Positions 13,241-26,712 of a stretch of 64,000 nt of DNA are shown here, piece by piece. How positions within the stretch are numbered: the stretch's first letter is position 1; every line of letters begins with the position of its first letter. The notes below the pieces were generated by a model. The model had not been told where the DNA came from and did no database searches. It saw only the letters and a list, made by a program, of their open reading frames with translations. The stretch covers positions 342,112-406,111 of the forward strand of contig NC_069085.1 in NCBI RefSeq assembly GCF_947172395.1. The letters are read 5' to 3'. The position numbers and the translations under genes are program-made. The stretch comes from Bicyclus anynana. Taxonomy: Eukaryota > Arthropoda > Insecta > Lepidoptera > Nymphalidae.

Positions 13241-14919
13241 GCAGAAATACTACGTACATAACGCTCTGTATCTGGCTGAGTGACTCTGAGCTTTCTCGGA
13301 GGCTCCTAGCGAGAAAGAATAAAGGAAAATAAGATTATTGAGTTATTCTTCCTTTTACAATACCAATGCTTTCTCAGTAGCAAACTGTAGTTGAGAATTT
13401 GGTAACATTAAACCGTGATTCTGAGTGCCATTGTGTGCTGGAGAGCACGTCAGGTCCTCCTCATTATCATGAATATCTCATAGTAATCGTTACAGAGTAA
13501 AACATTGTCACCATAATATAAACTCGCCGACCCGTATCGGACCAGTAATTTTAGTTTGAATATTTTATTACTGTGGAGACCGGAAATAAATAAAGTAATT
13601 ATTTACGTTCGAATTGTAATAATATTAACTACGCAAAGGATTTTTATAAAATCAGTTCAGAACATAGTAATGAAACGAATACAAATCAATTTAACCAATA
13701 ATAATAGAACCAAGTAAATGAGGCTTTCGCTTAAAGTTTAATTTCCAATAACTTCGTGCAGCAAATCTGCTAAAACTATATTTTAGTAGAGCTTTAATAG
13801 GAGTAATTAAGAGAAAGTTTAGAACAAATCCTATTTCGCTCGGAGCTCACACCCGACGTTGTTACAATATCGTTTTGTAACAATTATTATAATATAATAT
13901 TATTATGGATCGGTTCTATTCAAGAGTTGGAGATAAGGACAGGGGTTTGGACGGAAAATAGTTTTATGGGTCCGAAGGACATTCGATAATGAATGTACAA
14001 CGATGTGAATGTGATTGTAAATAATTATTTCTTTTGCTTTAGTCATTTTCAACAGCTAATTTCTGTACCTAGAAGGTTGACTGGTCTCACGGTAGATCAT
14101 CAGGTCTCAGCATTTTAGTCCAATTGAGCCACAGTTCTATTTTATTACTACATTCACAGATTCTTACGGTTTGCTTTGGCGGTTGGTGATACCAGCTTGA
14201 TGGGTCACTCACACAAAAATAATGCGCAATTCTGCAGAATAAGTAACAGTAGTAACAAATGAAACAGTAATACTGTTACATAATTTAGTCTGAAGCAGAC
14301 GTATCGCCACGACGCGTCAGCCGGCGCTGCCAAGTCTGCTATCTCGGCACAACTTGAGGACTGAATGGCTGCAGATTCCCGCCAGTCTTACCTAGAGACG
14401 TACTTGTCGCTATAATATCTATGCTAATCAAGACACACGGCAGTGTCTCAGCCAAGTTTTGGAAACAATAAGGCGATTAGAGGATATGCTGTATATATAG
14501 TGAACTTTTTTTTTTAATTTTTGACTGTGTAAGTGCCGCAGGGTCCTTAAGGAACCTCAGCGGCGTCAGAGGGCCGGGCTTAATGAACATTTACCCGTCC
14601 TTACATGTGCCACGTGGTTGTTTGACATCGTCATACACGAAAACAATATCTCCAATGTATAAAAAGCACGTAAGTATATTGAATAGAAATAGGCGTTACC
14701 TACTTTACTGACATTTCTTATTTCTTCGACCAATCCAAATATTAACATTGAATGCTCTCTATTACGAGTACTTACTATTCTGGCGGACTCTATCTTATTT
14801 TTTTTTTCATACATAAATAAAAAATAAAAAATAATAAATTTGAAGGTTCGGGAGAGAGGGGTTAAAATATTTTACGACCTATTCTCTTAAACAAAAACTT
14901 GAATATTTTTTGTGTTTTA
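13241..14919. other. Mostly anonymous non-coding DNA
   Basis: No gene recognised. A short stretch near 13428-13470 (GGAGAGCACGTCAGGTCCTC) resembles one in the repeat fragment at 22655-22735 (GGAGAGCACGTAAAGTCCTC), so it may be a remnant of the same dispersed family. Confidence 0.45.
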
Positions 14920-15126
14920 CTAGTGACTTCACACTGTTTCACCTGCGTAGTTCCCGTTCTCGTAGGAATACGGGGATAAAGTATAGCCTATAGCACCCGG
15001 GGACAGTGTAGCTTCCACACAGTGAAAGAATTTTTCAAATCGATTCAGTAGTTTCGGAGCTTATTCAATGTAAATAAATAAACAAGCAATCAAATCTTTC
15101 CTCTTTATAATATAAGTAGGTATAGA
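14920..15126 (-). mobile_element. Non-autonomous Helitron (207 bp)
   Basis: Read on the minus strand it starts with TCTATACCTACTTATATTAT (TC end at 15126) and ends in CTAG (14920-14923). The flanks are A on the left and T on the right, as expected for Helitron insertion between A and T without target duplication. Its internal order matches the 45301-45499 element: an AATCGATTTGAAAAATTC-like block, then a CCCCGTATTCC block, then CGCAGGTGAAAC before the terminus. It has no coding capacity. Confidence 0.75.
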
Positions 15127-16007
15127 TAATCCATTGAGACCTTTCGGGGAATTGCGACCACAAAGTGTTACACGAAATTCTCATACATTGATAACTACTC
15201 GTACAAATAAAACCCGAAAGGATGTGTTACGTTGTGTGACTGAGGTATTGTCTCAGCAAATAATCCATAAATGATACACAGCTATCAGGAGCGCCGGCGG
15301 AGCAGGCAGTGGCACACGCCCCGGGCGAGGGTAGGTGTATTAAAACAAAGCTCGGGGCCGACAAACATACGCGCCGCAGAAACTTTCTGTATTATGTGAG
15401 CAATTAGAATATTAAAGGCTGTTTGCTCCAGTTGCGAACGAAATTTCATAACCTAATGGTGTCTCCGCGCCAGGGCTGTCGGCGCTACGTACGAGTACGC
15501 TGTATACCTACTTGACTCGTTGTTCTTATCTGGAGAGAAGTTTAATTGCCTTCTTTTCTGGTTCTCTTCAATATCCGCTGTTATAATATAATTTGTAACT
15601 TCATTTACATCATAAAATCTCTTGGCTCATGTACATTGTGTCTTAATACATTTTATAAATCAAGTATTGCGCTACTCTGTGACGTTTTTTCTTTGATTCG
15701 ACAATATGGGTTTCAAGTTCACCTCTATTTCTCTCTATCGTGTTAGTCCAGTTATAAAGATATTGTTACAGAATTACATTTAACTGTACCTGGTTCAGTC
15801 TTACCCGCAAAGATGTACCACCAAGCGATTTAGTAATTCGATTCGATGTATCCATACAACTCACTAGTTCATAAGTTTAATTTTATATAGGTACTACATA
15901 CAATAGAATCTAAACGTAACTCTATCTAAAGCGTCACAAGCGTAACAATCAGAATAAGAAGCTTACATCTTCTGATTGTATCATCGTCACATCAGCTGAT
16001 GCACTTC
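15127..16007. other. Anonymous non-coding DNA
   Basis: No gene recognised. At 15808-15850 a short piece (CCACCAAGCGATTTAG) matches the head of the retroposon copies at 51812-51985 and 54352-54496, so it is probably a truncated relic of that family. Confidence 0.4.
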
Positions 16008-16236
16008 CTCTACAAAAAAGGCTTTTTGTAGAGACTTCCATACGCCACGGTCCTGAGCCGCCTGCATCCAACGGCTCCCTGCAACTCGCTTGATGTCGTC
16101 AGGCCACTTGATCGATGCCGGAAAACGCAGTGATGGTCACTCCCCGACCAACACTGTTTTCCGGTGCATGGTTGTTATTCCAATATCCTAGTTACCAAAC
16201 TTCTATCGGCCCCATGTGTCTCGCCCATTTCATTGA
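16008..16236 (-). mobile_element. RTE-type LINE 3' fragment
   Basis: The minus strand shows the same order as the 40684-40990 fragment: a GGAATAACAACC-like diverged part, then GACGACATCAAGCGAGTTGC, then CGTTGGATGCAGGCGGCTCA, then GGAAGTCTCTACAAAAAGCC. In translation these correspond to the DDIK-R-AG and RWMQAAQ motifs of the RTE C-terminus. It is 5'-truncated and frameshifted. The 3' part has an 11-bp inverted repeat (16008-16018 with 16023-16033). Confidence 0.7.
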
Positions 16237-18580
16237 AAACTTTGTGACTCGTTGATCTATGTCGGTGACTTTGACTCTTCTGCGGATCTTTTGATTTCAG
16301 ATTCGAACACAAAGAGAAGAACAGAAACACTTTGAGTACAGCTCACTCCAACCTCTAACTCCAGCCTCTAACTCATTAACATTTTATAAGGCTCACACGG
16401 TGGGTATGATGTTTTAAGTGAGTGACAGAAAAAAGTGATGGTCAGAAATCAGAACCACCAACTCCAACTTTCTACACAGTAGGCCTAGAAAATACAAGTA
16501 GATGCCGACCTACATCCACGTGACGCCGGAGGCAAGAGCCGGTTAACAAATAAAACAATATAACGCAAACATGAAATATTCCACCGCGAGTTTGCTTACA
16601 ACTCAGTTTTATTATTGTAAAGTATAACGAAGTGAAAGTTTTAACATAAATCAAACATTTTAAAAGTTTGATGTTTTACGTAAACGTGGAATTGACTTTG
16701 TTATAAAATGAAAACTTTTTACCATTTTACTTACAAATTGTTACGTACCAACATACGTAGGTATTACGTAAAGTTACGAAGTGAGAGGCATAAATTCAAT
16801 TTTGGAGTACTCGTAATTTAATTTTTATTTTCTGAATAACAACCGATGGAAAATGTTCGAATGCTTACGTTTATTTATTTATAAAAAGCACGTATATTAT
16901 TATTGCAATCATTGAGTTGTAATTTGTGACCAAAGAAATTTAAAATCCTTTAGCCACTTTCGTTTGTTAATAAGGCAATCGATTAACACCGTAACGAGTT
17001 TGAAGTGGTCGTTTAACTAAACGGTTGTTCGGTTTACCGAAATTTTGTTTTGACAACCCTAGCCGGCACGGATTACAGAAAACTGAAAACGACATTAATT
17101 AATTTGTGTAATGGAGACCGTTAGAGTTGAAATTGCGTCTATTTACCGCGCGCCGGCTCCTGGCCTAAATGGACTTTTATCCGTATGATTAGACTGACAC
17201 ACACCGAGCCCAAATACTGATGACACTTAGCGTTGAATAGAACAATCATTAATTTGTTTCTAAACTCTCATACCTCAATATAACTTTCATCTCGTTTCGA
17301 CCAACATCATCATCCTTAGCTTACACATTTTTAAACACGTTTTTCTACTAAGAGGTACTAATTCGGTCCCAGCTCGATGAAGTTTAAGATATAATTTACT
17401 TAATGTTTTAAATTATCTTGGGGGTTCGTCAATCATAGGTACGTGACCGCTAAATATAATTAATAATTCTTTTAAAACTGCATACGGTTTTATTTAACGG
17501 ATGAATTAAATATTGAAACTACGGGTGTTTCTCATCTCGAATTATAAAATACCATGTACATTGTGCCCTAAGTATATTACTTATGATAAAAAAAAAAGAG
17601 GTTGAGTGCACTACTTTAAGGAACTGGATATATATTTATAACTTTTGAATAATCCTGTGAGATAGCAATAATAGAAAAACAATAGCTCAGGCTGAGTTTG
17701 TTGTGGGCTCCTTCTCTTACAGTTTACGACTCATTCTAAGCGTCACGCAAACGTCTACTCACAGCGTGGTCTACTCCAGACACAAACCTGTGTCCGCCAC
17801 TGTTTATAATAATAGTATAAATTATATTATAACAAACATAATGGCAGCGTGTTGCCGACGACTGAAGAAGTGCAGTAGAGTAACAAGAGGCGCGCACACA
17901 CCGCATCCGCAATCTCAGCCACACCGGCTGCATAACAAGGAGATCTCGCCTCTCGAGCAGCTCGAAACAATTGAACGAGCGCGGCCTGCGGACTTGCGGA
18001 ATAAATCCGCACAACTTTCCGCGAGACTCAAACTCTAAAGTGAGGATTTCTGTACGGAGTGCAGAGTTCCCTCTCCACGGCTAGCTCGCGCACAACTTTA
18101 GCATTATATTGTTTGGAATACTAATAGAGACTGCTTGCCTGTCCCACATTCGTATCTATACACTTTATCACTATCGACCTATTTAAAATACCCTCAAAGA
18201 AGACCTATGCGGAGCATTCAAATAGCCTTTTTCCTTTAGAACATAGGACAGGTGGTGGGTAGAAACTACAAGGGTTGGGGATAAAAAGAACTAGGGTTGG
18301 GGATTGACAGTGTTGTGATTAGAACGATCACAATCAGATAAGTCGCTAACCAACAGATTTACATGTTCTCCGAGGTACGGAGTGTGACCAGTATTCTTAG
18401 ATAAACGAAAAGCACAATATTTCATAGTCTTACACGAGACTCGAGTTCACGATCTTATGATACAAAGCCAACCGAGCTAACCACTAAACCAGTGAGGCAG
18501 TAAAAGAATCAAAACTATACTAATCATAACTACAATATTATGGTTAAGCGAAATAACAATCGTATCGTTCATTCGTTCGT
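16237..18580. other. Anonymous non-coding DNA
   Basis: No gene recognised. Three overlapping frames of 61-111 codons on both strands at 17703-18038 sit in a GC-richer patch (17870-18010). None shows a domain or splice context I can defend. Two GGGTTGGGGAT copies occur at 18271-18305. Confidence 0.45.
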
Positions 18581-18875
18581 TATCAACCCATATTCGGCTC
18601 ACTGCTGAGCTCGAGTCTCCTCTCAGAATGAAAGGGGTTAGGCCAATAGTCCACCATGCTGGCACAATGCGGATTGGCAGACTGCACACACGCAGAGAAT
18701 TAAGAAAATTCTCTGGTATGCAGGTTTCCTCGGGATGTTTTCCTTTACCGATAGAGGCAAGTGTTATTTAATTTCTTAAAATTAACTGAAAAGGTGCACG
18801 CCCGGGGCCGGATTCGAACCTACACCCTCCGGAATCGGAGGCAGAGGTCATATCCACTGGGCTGTCACGGCTCTC
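18581..18875 (-). mobile_element. tRNA-derived SINE, copy 2
   Basis: A nearly full-length minus-strand copy. The tRNA-like head at the right end has an intact B box (complement GGATTCGAACC, about 18808-18818) and ends with CACGGCTCTC. The left end carries the TATCAACCC tail. Compared with the copy at 40357-40668 it is well conserved, including the paired GAATTAAGAAAATTCTC core. Confidence 0.85.
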
Positions 18876-20777
18876 AATCTTATCAGCTTTCATTCAAAAT
18901 ATCATTAAAATGTAAATGATAATAATTCGTGTGTCTTGTTAAATAATAGTATAATATGAAAAAGTAATAAACACATTGGGAGTGATAAAAAATAGTAACG
19001 CGAGTGAGATCCAGGGAGACATTACAGTAGTTTGGTGAGATACTCGGAGATGTAGTTACTTGCTCTACCAATGAACGAGAGACATCATCTTTACGAGCCC
19101 GATAACGCTGAGGGTGCGTCGGCCTATTACCACGCTCTGCCCATAAACACAAAATATAATACTACTGTAAATAAAATGAACACTGTTGTAGCCGCTTCCT
19201 GAAGTGATATGTATTTTACCATCGCACTGCAAGACACTGACTGTGTTTTCATTCCTACGTCATTGATATCCCTGAATGTTTCCTGACCTGGGCTTTCAGA
19301 TAAGGTTGAATAAGCATCTTCTGGGTAAGCGGGTTCAAGTTTGGGTGACATCTACATTTACCTTCAAGTGTGATGTCATATGGCAGGGTCAAAAGCGCAA
19401 GCCTATTTATGAAAGATGTCACAATTTCTGTACGATTTACTGTGAATTGAAAACTTAAATTTTTTAAAGAAAGGTAGCGATGCATTTATTTTCTAGTCTG
19501 GTTGGCAGAATTAGCCTTCTGAGCCTTTTTAGCGATTTGGTATAATATTTAAGTTGGTATTGAGATTTTATATAGAGAATATCTTTACTACAAAAATCAT
19601 AATCATAATACTTATTAACGTTTTATTTAAATAAAGAACAGAAAAATGCAGAAAGAAACAGAATTAATTTTCTTTGCAGTTGAACAAACTGAGAAGTAGT
19701 GCGATATCGCACCTGCCGACTGCTCGGCGGTAGTTTTATTTCTACATCGAAACAATCGTACATTATACAGCGAGCGCTCCGGAGCTACAGAACTTTCAGC
19801 ATGACTTATTCCCTCGAGTTAGTTTGCTGGTGTACTAATAATTATAATGGCCAATACAGCACTATTTTTACGGTACGGCGATCCGATAATTCTTTTTAAC
19901 CATCGAATCAATCGAATTTTTACTCAGAAGTATAATTACTATTATATTAAATTACAAACAGTTTTGTCTAAATGTGACAAGAAAATCTTCAAAATTTGGA
20001 TTACAACCCTTGAAAATGGGTTGATTGTGTGTGATGCTTGACAAAAAATAAATAACAACTTCAATACGCATACTCATAGCTTAAATATAAAACGTAATAT
20101 CAAATAGATAATATCTATTAATACACCGACATATAACAGAGAACAACCAATCAATCGTTCCTAAACATCAGCACAACAACGCGAGCTAATGGCAAATTTA
20201 TAATTCCACAGAGAAATACACAAAGCAAATATTGACAGCTAACAACGGAAAACCAAACTTTCCGTAGATAAATATCGGGAGAGGGCAAACATGGAACAAT
20301 GCGTAGTCCCCCCTCCCTCCGGGCGGGAGGGACGGAACAATCCGAGTGTGAAGATAATACTGCCAACTCTTTTATTAGCGGAAATTGTGACGAACGCGCC
20401 GCTCGTCGCTCGCCGCCGCGATAGCGCCCCTACGCCTTGGTAGCTGATAATGACGGGCCGAACGTTACAAAATACAAAACATTTATTTTAAGCAATCTTT
20501 CCTATCTGATTACACTGCATTACCGCCGCTTCAGCGAGCACGTTCTACCGAGGCGAAGCTGGCAGGTGGCTTACAACATTTGTACAGAGTAAACTTCATC
20601 ATCAGCGTATTTCTGAAGCCCGCGATAACCAGCTGGCTTATTCACTATTTTGGTTTTTATTATCATGCAATTGAAATAAACTTCAAATCAATTGACAAAA
20701 TGTTATCTACTAACTGTATGATATCCATCAGTAGGCCCGGGTGATATTTGTTACATAGAATCTCAATTTAGCATGTT
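18876..20777. other. Anonymous non-coding DNA
   Basis: No gene recognised. Frames of 60-89 codons overlap on both strands around 18883-19485 without domains. A short GC-rich block at 20305-20335 contains the inverted pair CCCTCCCTCC / GGGAGGGACGG. Confidence 0.45.
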
Positions 20778-20830
20778 ACGTCAAAGATAGTGAATTAGCC
20801 TGCAGCAGCCTAATTCACTATCTTTGACGT
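20778..20830. repeat. Perfect 21-bp hairpin
   Basis: Arms 20778-20798 and 20810-20830 are exact inverted complements (ACGTCAAAGATAGTG... / ...CACTATCTTTGACGT) around an 11-base loop. It has no resemblance to the other elements here. The perfect match implies recent origin or selection. Confidence 0.85.
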
Positions 20831-22654
20831 ATGTTAGTCGACATAATATATTATAAGTAGATGATGAGTAGATAACATTTCTCAATTGAATTGATGTTCA
20901 TTTTAATAGGTTGATAATAAAGGCAAGCTGCAGTTCGTTTTATGAAGATAAATAGGCAAAACATCCACGAATGGCGGTGGAGTAGTGTTTTCCTTATTAT
21001 TATTCTGTCCAAGAATAAAAAGAAAATTCCAATGTAACGAAAGAGATACGGTTGCGCTACTATTGGTTGATATTTGTCTATTTCTCTATAAGAGTCGTTT
21101 GGTTGCACATCAAGCCTACAAGCTAATATTGAGTAAAAATATACAGCTAATATTTCATAGCCTGACATAGAAATCTCATGACCCGAAGCTGCACAGGCCT
21201 ACCACTAGACAAACAAGGCTAAATAGATCAAATAAAGCCATATTTTAAATTAGGCGTAAACCTTTCAAAAGCATTTACGAGTAGCATCAAATTATATTAT
21301 GAACGGATTAAATAGGACTGCAATTGTTTGTGAATATCCCTCGCTATTAAAATGTACTAATTTTTAGAAATCTTTGTAATGAAATATAATATTCAGCAAT
21401 TTATATAATTGTTAGCGGCCAAAATTATCGTGTACATTGAGATAATGTAATAATAGTGGACGCCTATCGCTTTATTCGCGTAAAGTTTGTTTTTTTTAAA
21501 CATTGTCCTATGGCAAATCTCAACAAAATAATATTGATACGGCGGTATTGTTTAAGGTTTAGCCTAATGTAGTATGTACTCGTAGCTGTATTCTTATTTG
21601 ATAGTTTGGCATGAACAGGCAAAAAATAGACACATACATTTAAATATACTTAGCTTCGTAATGGTTTAGTTAATATTCGTATAGCATGAACACTATCGAA
21701 TGTCGAATGTCGTTACAATACATTGTGTGATTTAGTTTAATTTAATGTAGTAGATATTTAGGCAAGTACCTACCTAACGTGGTTACGAATAGATTTTTAT
21801 AGACAGATGGTTCTAGGTTTGGTGGCCTCCTCAGTAAAGAATTTAAAATTTCTTGGCTACTCTATACCGTACCCATAACACAGAATACCTTGAATTAGTA
21901 TGTAACATCATAGCGACTCAACACTTTCGTAACATAAACCGAAAAATTCATTCCTATGTGGGCTCAGTAAACGTCTTCTTCAACAGTGATGTACTATCAT
22001 CTTTATACTCATAGCCACTTGACATAGGTTAGACACAGACGAACCTTGTCATTGAATTAAAATCAAATAAAATGAAAAATAAATTGCAGGCGGAAACCTT
22101 CCCCCACTCAACGAAGGGTAGCGATATATGTAGTCGTTCAACTATCTAACTAAATATCTCCAAAAACGCTGAAGCAACTGAGCCCTTAAATCACGTATTG
22201 GTCCAAGTTGGGGCGCAGTTAGAGGAGTCGTAAAATAAAGTTTATGAGCGCGGCCGCGGGGCGGGCTAGTGCGATTTATGACTCGTTTATTGCCACATTA
22301 TACACTTTTGTTTTTACTGCGTTTTAACGAATGTGTTTAGCCGCCCTTCGCTCAAGTGTAATTTACTGAGTGTTCACTTGGGTAATGGTTTAATGGTCAC
22401 TTTGTTTAAAACTGCTGTTTCGTTTTTAAACTTTGTAAAGTAGTTGGGCGTAACACTGTCGTTATATTTCAATAATGTTGTATCTTATACTAACTGCCGC
22501 ACTGGAACCGCGGTTTTCTGATTCGACTACGAAAAGACCAAGGTTGAAGGTCCGTCAAAAAATATGTTAAGATTTGACGATTCTCACAAAAAAAAATTAA
22601 TAACAGTCTGAAGTTGGAAAAAAGGCTCTGTTACTTAGGACTTGTGGTATAGTA
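20831..22654. other. Anonymous non-coding DNA
   Basis: No gene recognised. The 105-codon minus frame 20851-21168 is AT-driven and without domains. A short GC-rich island (GCGGCCGCGGGGCGGGC) lies at about 22250-22267. Confidence 0.45.
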
Positions 22655-22735
22655 CCGTGCCTTGGAGAGCACGTAAAGTCCTCGGGCCTGCGCCTGATCT
22701 TTCAATGTTTGTGAAAGTGAAAGTGCAAAAAGTGT
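22655..22735 (+). repeat. Dispersed retroposon-like fragment
   Basis: The segment ACCGTGCCTTGGAGAGCACG, followed by a CCTGCGCCTGATC block, resembles part of the sequence at 51170-51292 (CACCGTGCCTCTGGGAG). I recall this motif as a common lepidopteran interspersed repeat. Its boundaries and class are not determined. Confidence 0.4.
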
Positions 22736-24202
22736 TAAAAACGAGTAGTTAAACAAATAATCTTATAGTCAATAATATAGGTGCATAAATTGAATGCCAT
22801 TTTCATAAAAAGCTTACATCCAGGACAGTTCAGTAACTATATCATTAAATCATAACGGTTCGAACGGAATCTTCACCATTTTCTAAGTCGATGAAATACC
22901 AAAGACACTAAGTTTCAAAGCAATCATAGTAGGATAAGAAGTTCGAACGACCGGCACTAAAGTTCGAATCAAAAACGAACATCGCTGCGTCCCGCTCACT
23001 CCGCATTACAATATCAAATGAAAACGTAAAGTTTGCAAATCAAAAAGCGAATTTGAAACTTGTAACGCTAAGAAATGCATAATTAAGATAATTCCGGTGT
23101 ATTCCAGATATGAATAATGAATCGGCGCGGTTCTTGCGAGTCGGAGCCGGAGCCGGTTATGGCGGCCGTAAAAGTTTAGGGCCCGGATTTGAAACTAAGC
23201 GAATGACTTATCAAAGTACATTTGCTCCGGTCGCGTTACCGACGCTTCGACATCATTTCTGATGTCGGCTTTGAGCTGGAGCAAGTCACAGGAGACTTTC
23301 TAATTTATTGCTTTATTATTTTATAGTACCAAAGATTTAGTACATGAGTTTCGAAATTTTATTTTTTAATTTCCCCACATTGATATCAATTAACATTGTA
23401 GAAACAGCGTGACAGCTCTAAAGTGTTACGTGGAAAATAGGAACACTTTACAGAGTGTGCTAGGAACATTAATTCTTACAATACGCTTGCCTGTAAAAAT
23501 GTGACATAGGGGCCAAGCTTAATTATATTAGTGAGATTTCATCAGCAATGTCAAACCTAATAGTTGCTTAGCGGCAATATTAAGCAGTGAGAGCATCTTT
23601 ACTACCTAATAAGTAAATTAAATTTTGCGAACAAACAAACAGTCTGAAGTCAAAAGTAGGTAGTATGTAATATGTGTACAAGTTGCACCCAGATAAAACA
23701 ATTTTTGTACAGTCTTTGGTTTTGACAGCTATTGATTGTTTTCGTGAACCAGTATGCATCCCAATAGTACCAGTAAGCAAGTCAAGTCCAGCGAAGCCAC
23801 CAATGAGCATATTTCACGCCGGCGCCGGTCAGCGGCACCTGGAGTGCGCTATATTTCACTCGGAGGTCAGAGGTCACGGGTCACTCAATAAATTAATTCC
23901 GATCCAGGATTATGAAGGGCGGATTATCCCGAACTTTGAGTTATAGCGGAAGATTCGAGTGTCCAACTTGTGCGGATTGGCACTTTTGAGGATTAAAGTG
24001 ACATTCATTTAGACTTAAGCGCCGGAACCGAGGAAGCTGATTTTATGGTCATGGTCCATAGTTTGAGAAAGGATCAAGGAGTTTCAAACTTATTTCTGCT
24101 TGAACAAAATATAGGGTGTGTGGCATACAAGCCTCTTTAATTTATAAAGCCTCAATAGCCTCAATAGCGGCTCAAGACCCGTGTTGTTTGGAATTACTTA
24201 CA
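22736..24202. other. Anonymous non-coding DNA
   Basis: No gene recognised. The frame 23674-23946 (90 codons) has no recognisable domain, and an antisense frame of 76 codons overlaps it. Confidence 0.45.
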
Positions 24203-24258
24203 AGAGGCCTGTGTCCAGCAGTGGACGTCCATCGCCTGACGATGATTATGATAATGAG
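24203..24258 (+). mobile_element. RTE-type LINE 3' terminus
   Basis: The block AGGCCTGTGTCCAGCAGTGG, then CGTCCATCGCCTGACGATGA, is the 3' end seen also at 40935-40988, including the start of the GATGAT-type tail. Only the last 55 bp or so is preserved, a typical 5'-truncated LINE insertion. Confidence 0.7.
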
Positions 24259-26537
24259 TTCTCAAAAATAGCAAATGCACTTTATTTAGTGTATTCGAAT
24301 TATTTCAGAACCGATGTTATTAAATATTAATAAAAAAATAATATGACTTAAAATAATTACGAATCCGCATAACATCGGCTCGGCGCGCGGTTGTCTTTTT
24401 GCGTTATTATAATTTTATTAAAATGAAATTGATTGATATTAATGTGAGTCCGGCACATCCGCATTGTTCAAATGTTTACTTTACGTCAATAGCGTACAGC
24501 GCCGGTAGCGCGGGCGAGCTGTCAAGTATCGCGCGGTATTGGTCTGATGTAGTGACGCTGCATACCGCGCATTTATTGCAATACCGCAATAAAAATATTA
24601 GCCGCAGGGCGATCGCAGGCTACTGCTTCATATGATTAACTAGCCAGTACTAAGGCCTCGTTCGCATGTTAAGGGAAAGAAAAAGAGAGAAAGGAACTCA
24701 TTTGATCGTTTATCTGTCTGATCACTCCAGTTTCATATATATATGTATATATTATTCAACAAACTTTTGACTCATCTGATGTCGAGTGAGAATGAAGTTT
24801 TAGATGGAAGCAGGCTAACTTGTACAAGATAGAGTTTTATATATACCAACCCTACTGAAGTACTTTGCGGTATTGTACTGCAATATTTGTGGCACTTGTT
24901 GGCTAAACTGTAAGTACAGTTTTGATATTTGTAAAACATAAGCATACCAGCAAAAACTCGACAAGTTATACCTCTTCCAGAGGTGTAGACGTGTTCGATT
25001 TGTTGCCGATAGAAATGTATGTAATAAAGTAGTGTTGATAACACACAAAGGCCGGCTTCGCAGTATAAAGCTTTATATTCTTGCGTGAAGTCCACGGCCG
25101 GCTTTGTCTCGGCGCCGCGATCGTTAATCATTGTGACGCGGCAATGGACGGCAGATAAGCGGACTGATGACCTAGGGGACTGGACTGCACTGTGTAGTTG
25201 GGGACGTTCATAAAGAATGTCGATAGCGACAGCCCGGTTGGGATAGGATTGAATGTACCTCCTGGCGGAATGTTCGGGAGGCGTGAACCGATCTGTCTGC
25301 CGGAGATGTGCGAGGTAGCGTGCGAATCGAGAGAACTATGCGATAAACAAACAGTTGAAGGTCTAATAATATTGTGCTTTCCGGTGCGGGCTTGCTATTG
25401 TAACTGCTTCGTATGACAAACTCCTTTGCAATAATTGAATATTGTCGAATAGTACCCGGTTGCAGAGCGAAGCACCTTTAGAATTAGTAGCTTAGAGTAT
25501 TTTATCGAATTCTTGTTGCATTACTACAGACCTTGAAATTTCTGACAAAATAGAAAACTACATTTGAAAGTGAGTATTGCGAGCTGATCGTGAATACATG
25601 CGACGCTCGGACAAGTGGATCAGAATATATTAACATTCATCCATTACGATCGTCATTTTCTGAAACTTCAAAAAAAAAGTTGGATTATACTGGTTGCTAC
25701 TTAACCAACCAACTGAACCTTTACTAAACTGTGGTATTAGTGATATAAATCAAACGGTAGAGTTAACAGAACGTGGGGTGTCGCGCGAGTATGATCGCCC
25801 GTCGATGCGCAGTCGTTACTCGCGCCAACTTTATCGCCAACGCGCGACTGACGCGGCGTGACAAACGACCTCGTGTCGCTAAAACTATTTATTCTGTCTT
25901 GTTCGCCGCCTTCATAACTTTGAGCCACTGAGGCGGAAACTTCATGGCCAGATCGTATATAGCGATGTTTTATGTAACGGCGGTCTTTATCGCTTAAGCT
26001 ATATTCGCTCGTGCTGTTTATTAGTTGTTTAAGCGATCGAACGCTGCTGTAGTAGGAAAATCAATTGTTAATGAGATTATAAACGCTACGGGGTAATCGC
26101 TCGAATAACGCTAAGAGCTCGCCGTACACGCACGAGACACGCACTTACAACATTTTGTTTGGTCATCTATTTATGGATTAAATTATGTTAACTTGTTAAA
26201 TATGTTTATTTTATATTTCCTAGCCAAATACCCGCAAAGAATGTAGTAGATGGAAAGCGCTCCATCATTTCTGCCGCATCTTATCTGCAAATAAATAGAA
26301 TTGATTACAATTCGATCCGCAACAAATGTTCTGTTGAATATCTCTGGTTGGATCCATTTGTAGCTGTCAGGAGCTGCCATCAATCATAAAACAATAAAGG
26401 TAAAAGCTAGGAGGAGAGTCCGCGGCCAAACGCATTGACGTTAAGCTTGCTACCCACGAGTACTTACGAGCATTGAAAATGAACCAAAATTTTGAAGTAT
26501 TCTTAATAAAAATATCCTATGAAATGTACTACAAAAT
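24259..26537. other. Anonymous non-coding DNA
   Basis: No gene recognised. The 119-codon minus frame 24772-25131 is the longest outside repeats and has neither a known domain nor a protein-like pattern that I can defend. It ends just upstream of the LTR retrotransposon. Confidence 0.45.
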
Positions 26538-26542
26538 ATAAT
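26538..26542. repeat. Target-site duplication, left copy
   Basis: ATAAT immediately before the 5' LTR. The same five bases follow the 3' LTR at 31105-31109. A 5-bp duplication fits integrase-mediated insertion of Ty3/gypsy elements. Confidence 0.9.
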
Positions 26543-26674
26543 TGTTATTATGTGGGTAGTATTTTAATCGGCTTGACGCGGCTGCGCCCGCGCCGTCATG
26601 TGGCAGTCCGGATTATAGACTAATCACGTATACAGTGTTTCATTTCCATCCATATAAATATTAGAGAAATAACA
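26543..26674 (+). repeat. 5' LTR (132 bp)
   Basis: Begins TGTTATT and ends AATAACA, a 7-bp terminal inverted repeat within the usual TG...CA. It is identical to 30973-31104. It contains a CpG-rich block (GACGCGGCTGCGCCCGCGCC, 26575-26594) and an AT-rich CATATAAATATT near its end (26651-26662) that could serve as a core promoter or processing signal. No canonical AATAAA is seen. Confidence 0.97.
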
Positions 26675-26675
26675 G

Positions 26676-26690
26676 TGGCGACGAGTTATT
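26676..26690 (+). promoter_or_regulatory. Primer-binding site, tRNA-Ser(GCU)-like
   Basis: TGGCGACGAG begins two bases after the LTR. It is complementary to the 3' end CTCGTCGCCA expected for tRNA-Ser of the GCU type, whose acceptor stem starts GACGAGG. Ten bases match before the sequence departs. The tRNA sequence is from general knowledge of eukaryotic tRNA-Ser. Confidence 0.75.
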
Positions 26691-26712
26691 ACGAATTATT
26701 ACGCGTGTAAAC

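Noticed and set aside
24772..25131. 119-codon minus-strand frame
   Set aside because: The longest outside repeats, but no domain, no protein-like conservation visible, and a second frame overlaps it; length is within chance for 64 kb on six frames.
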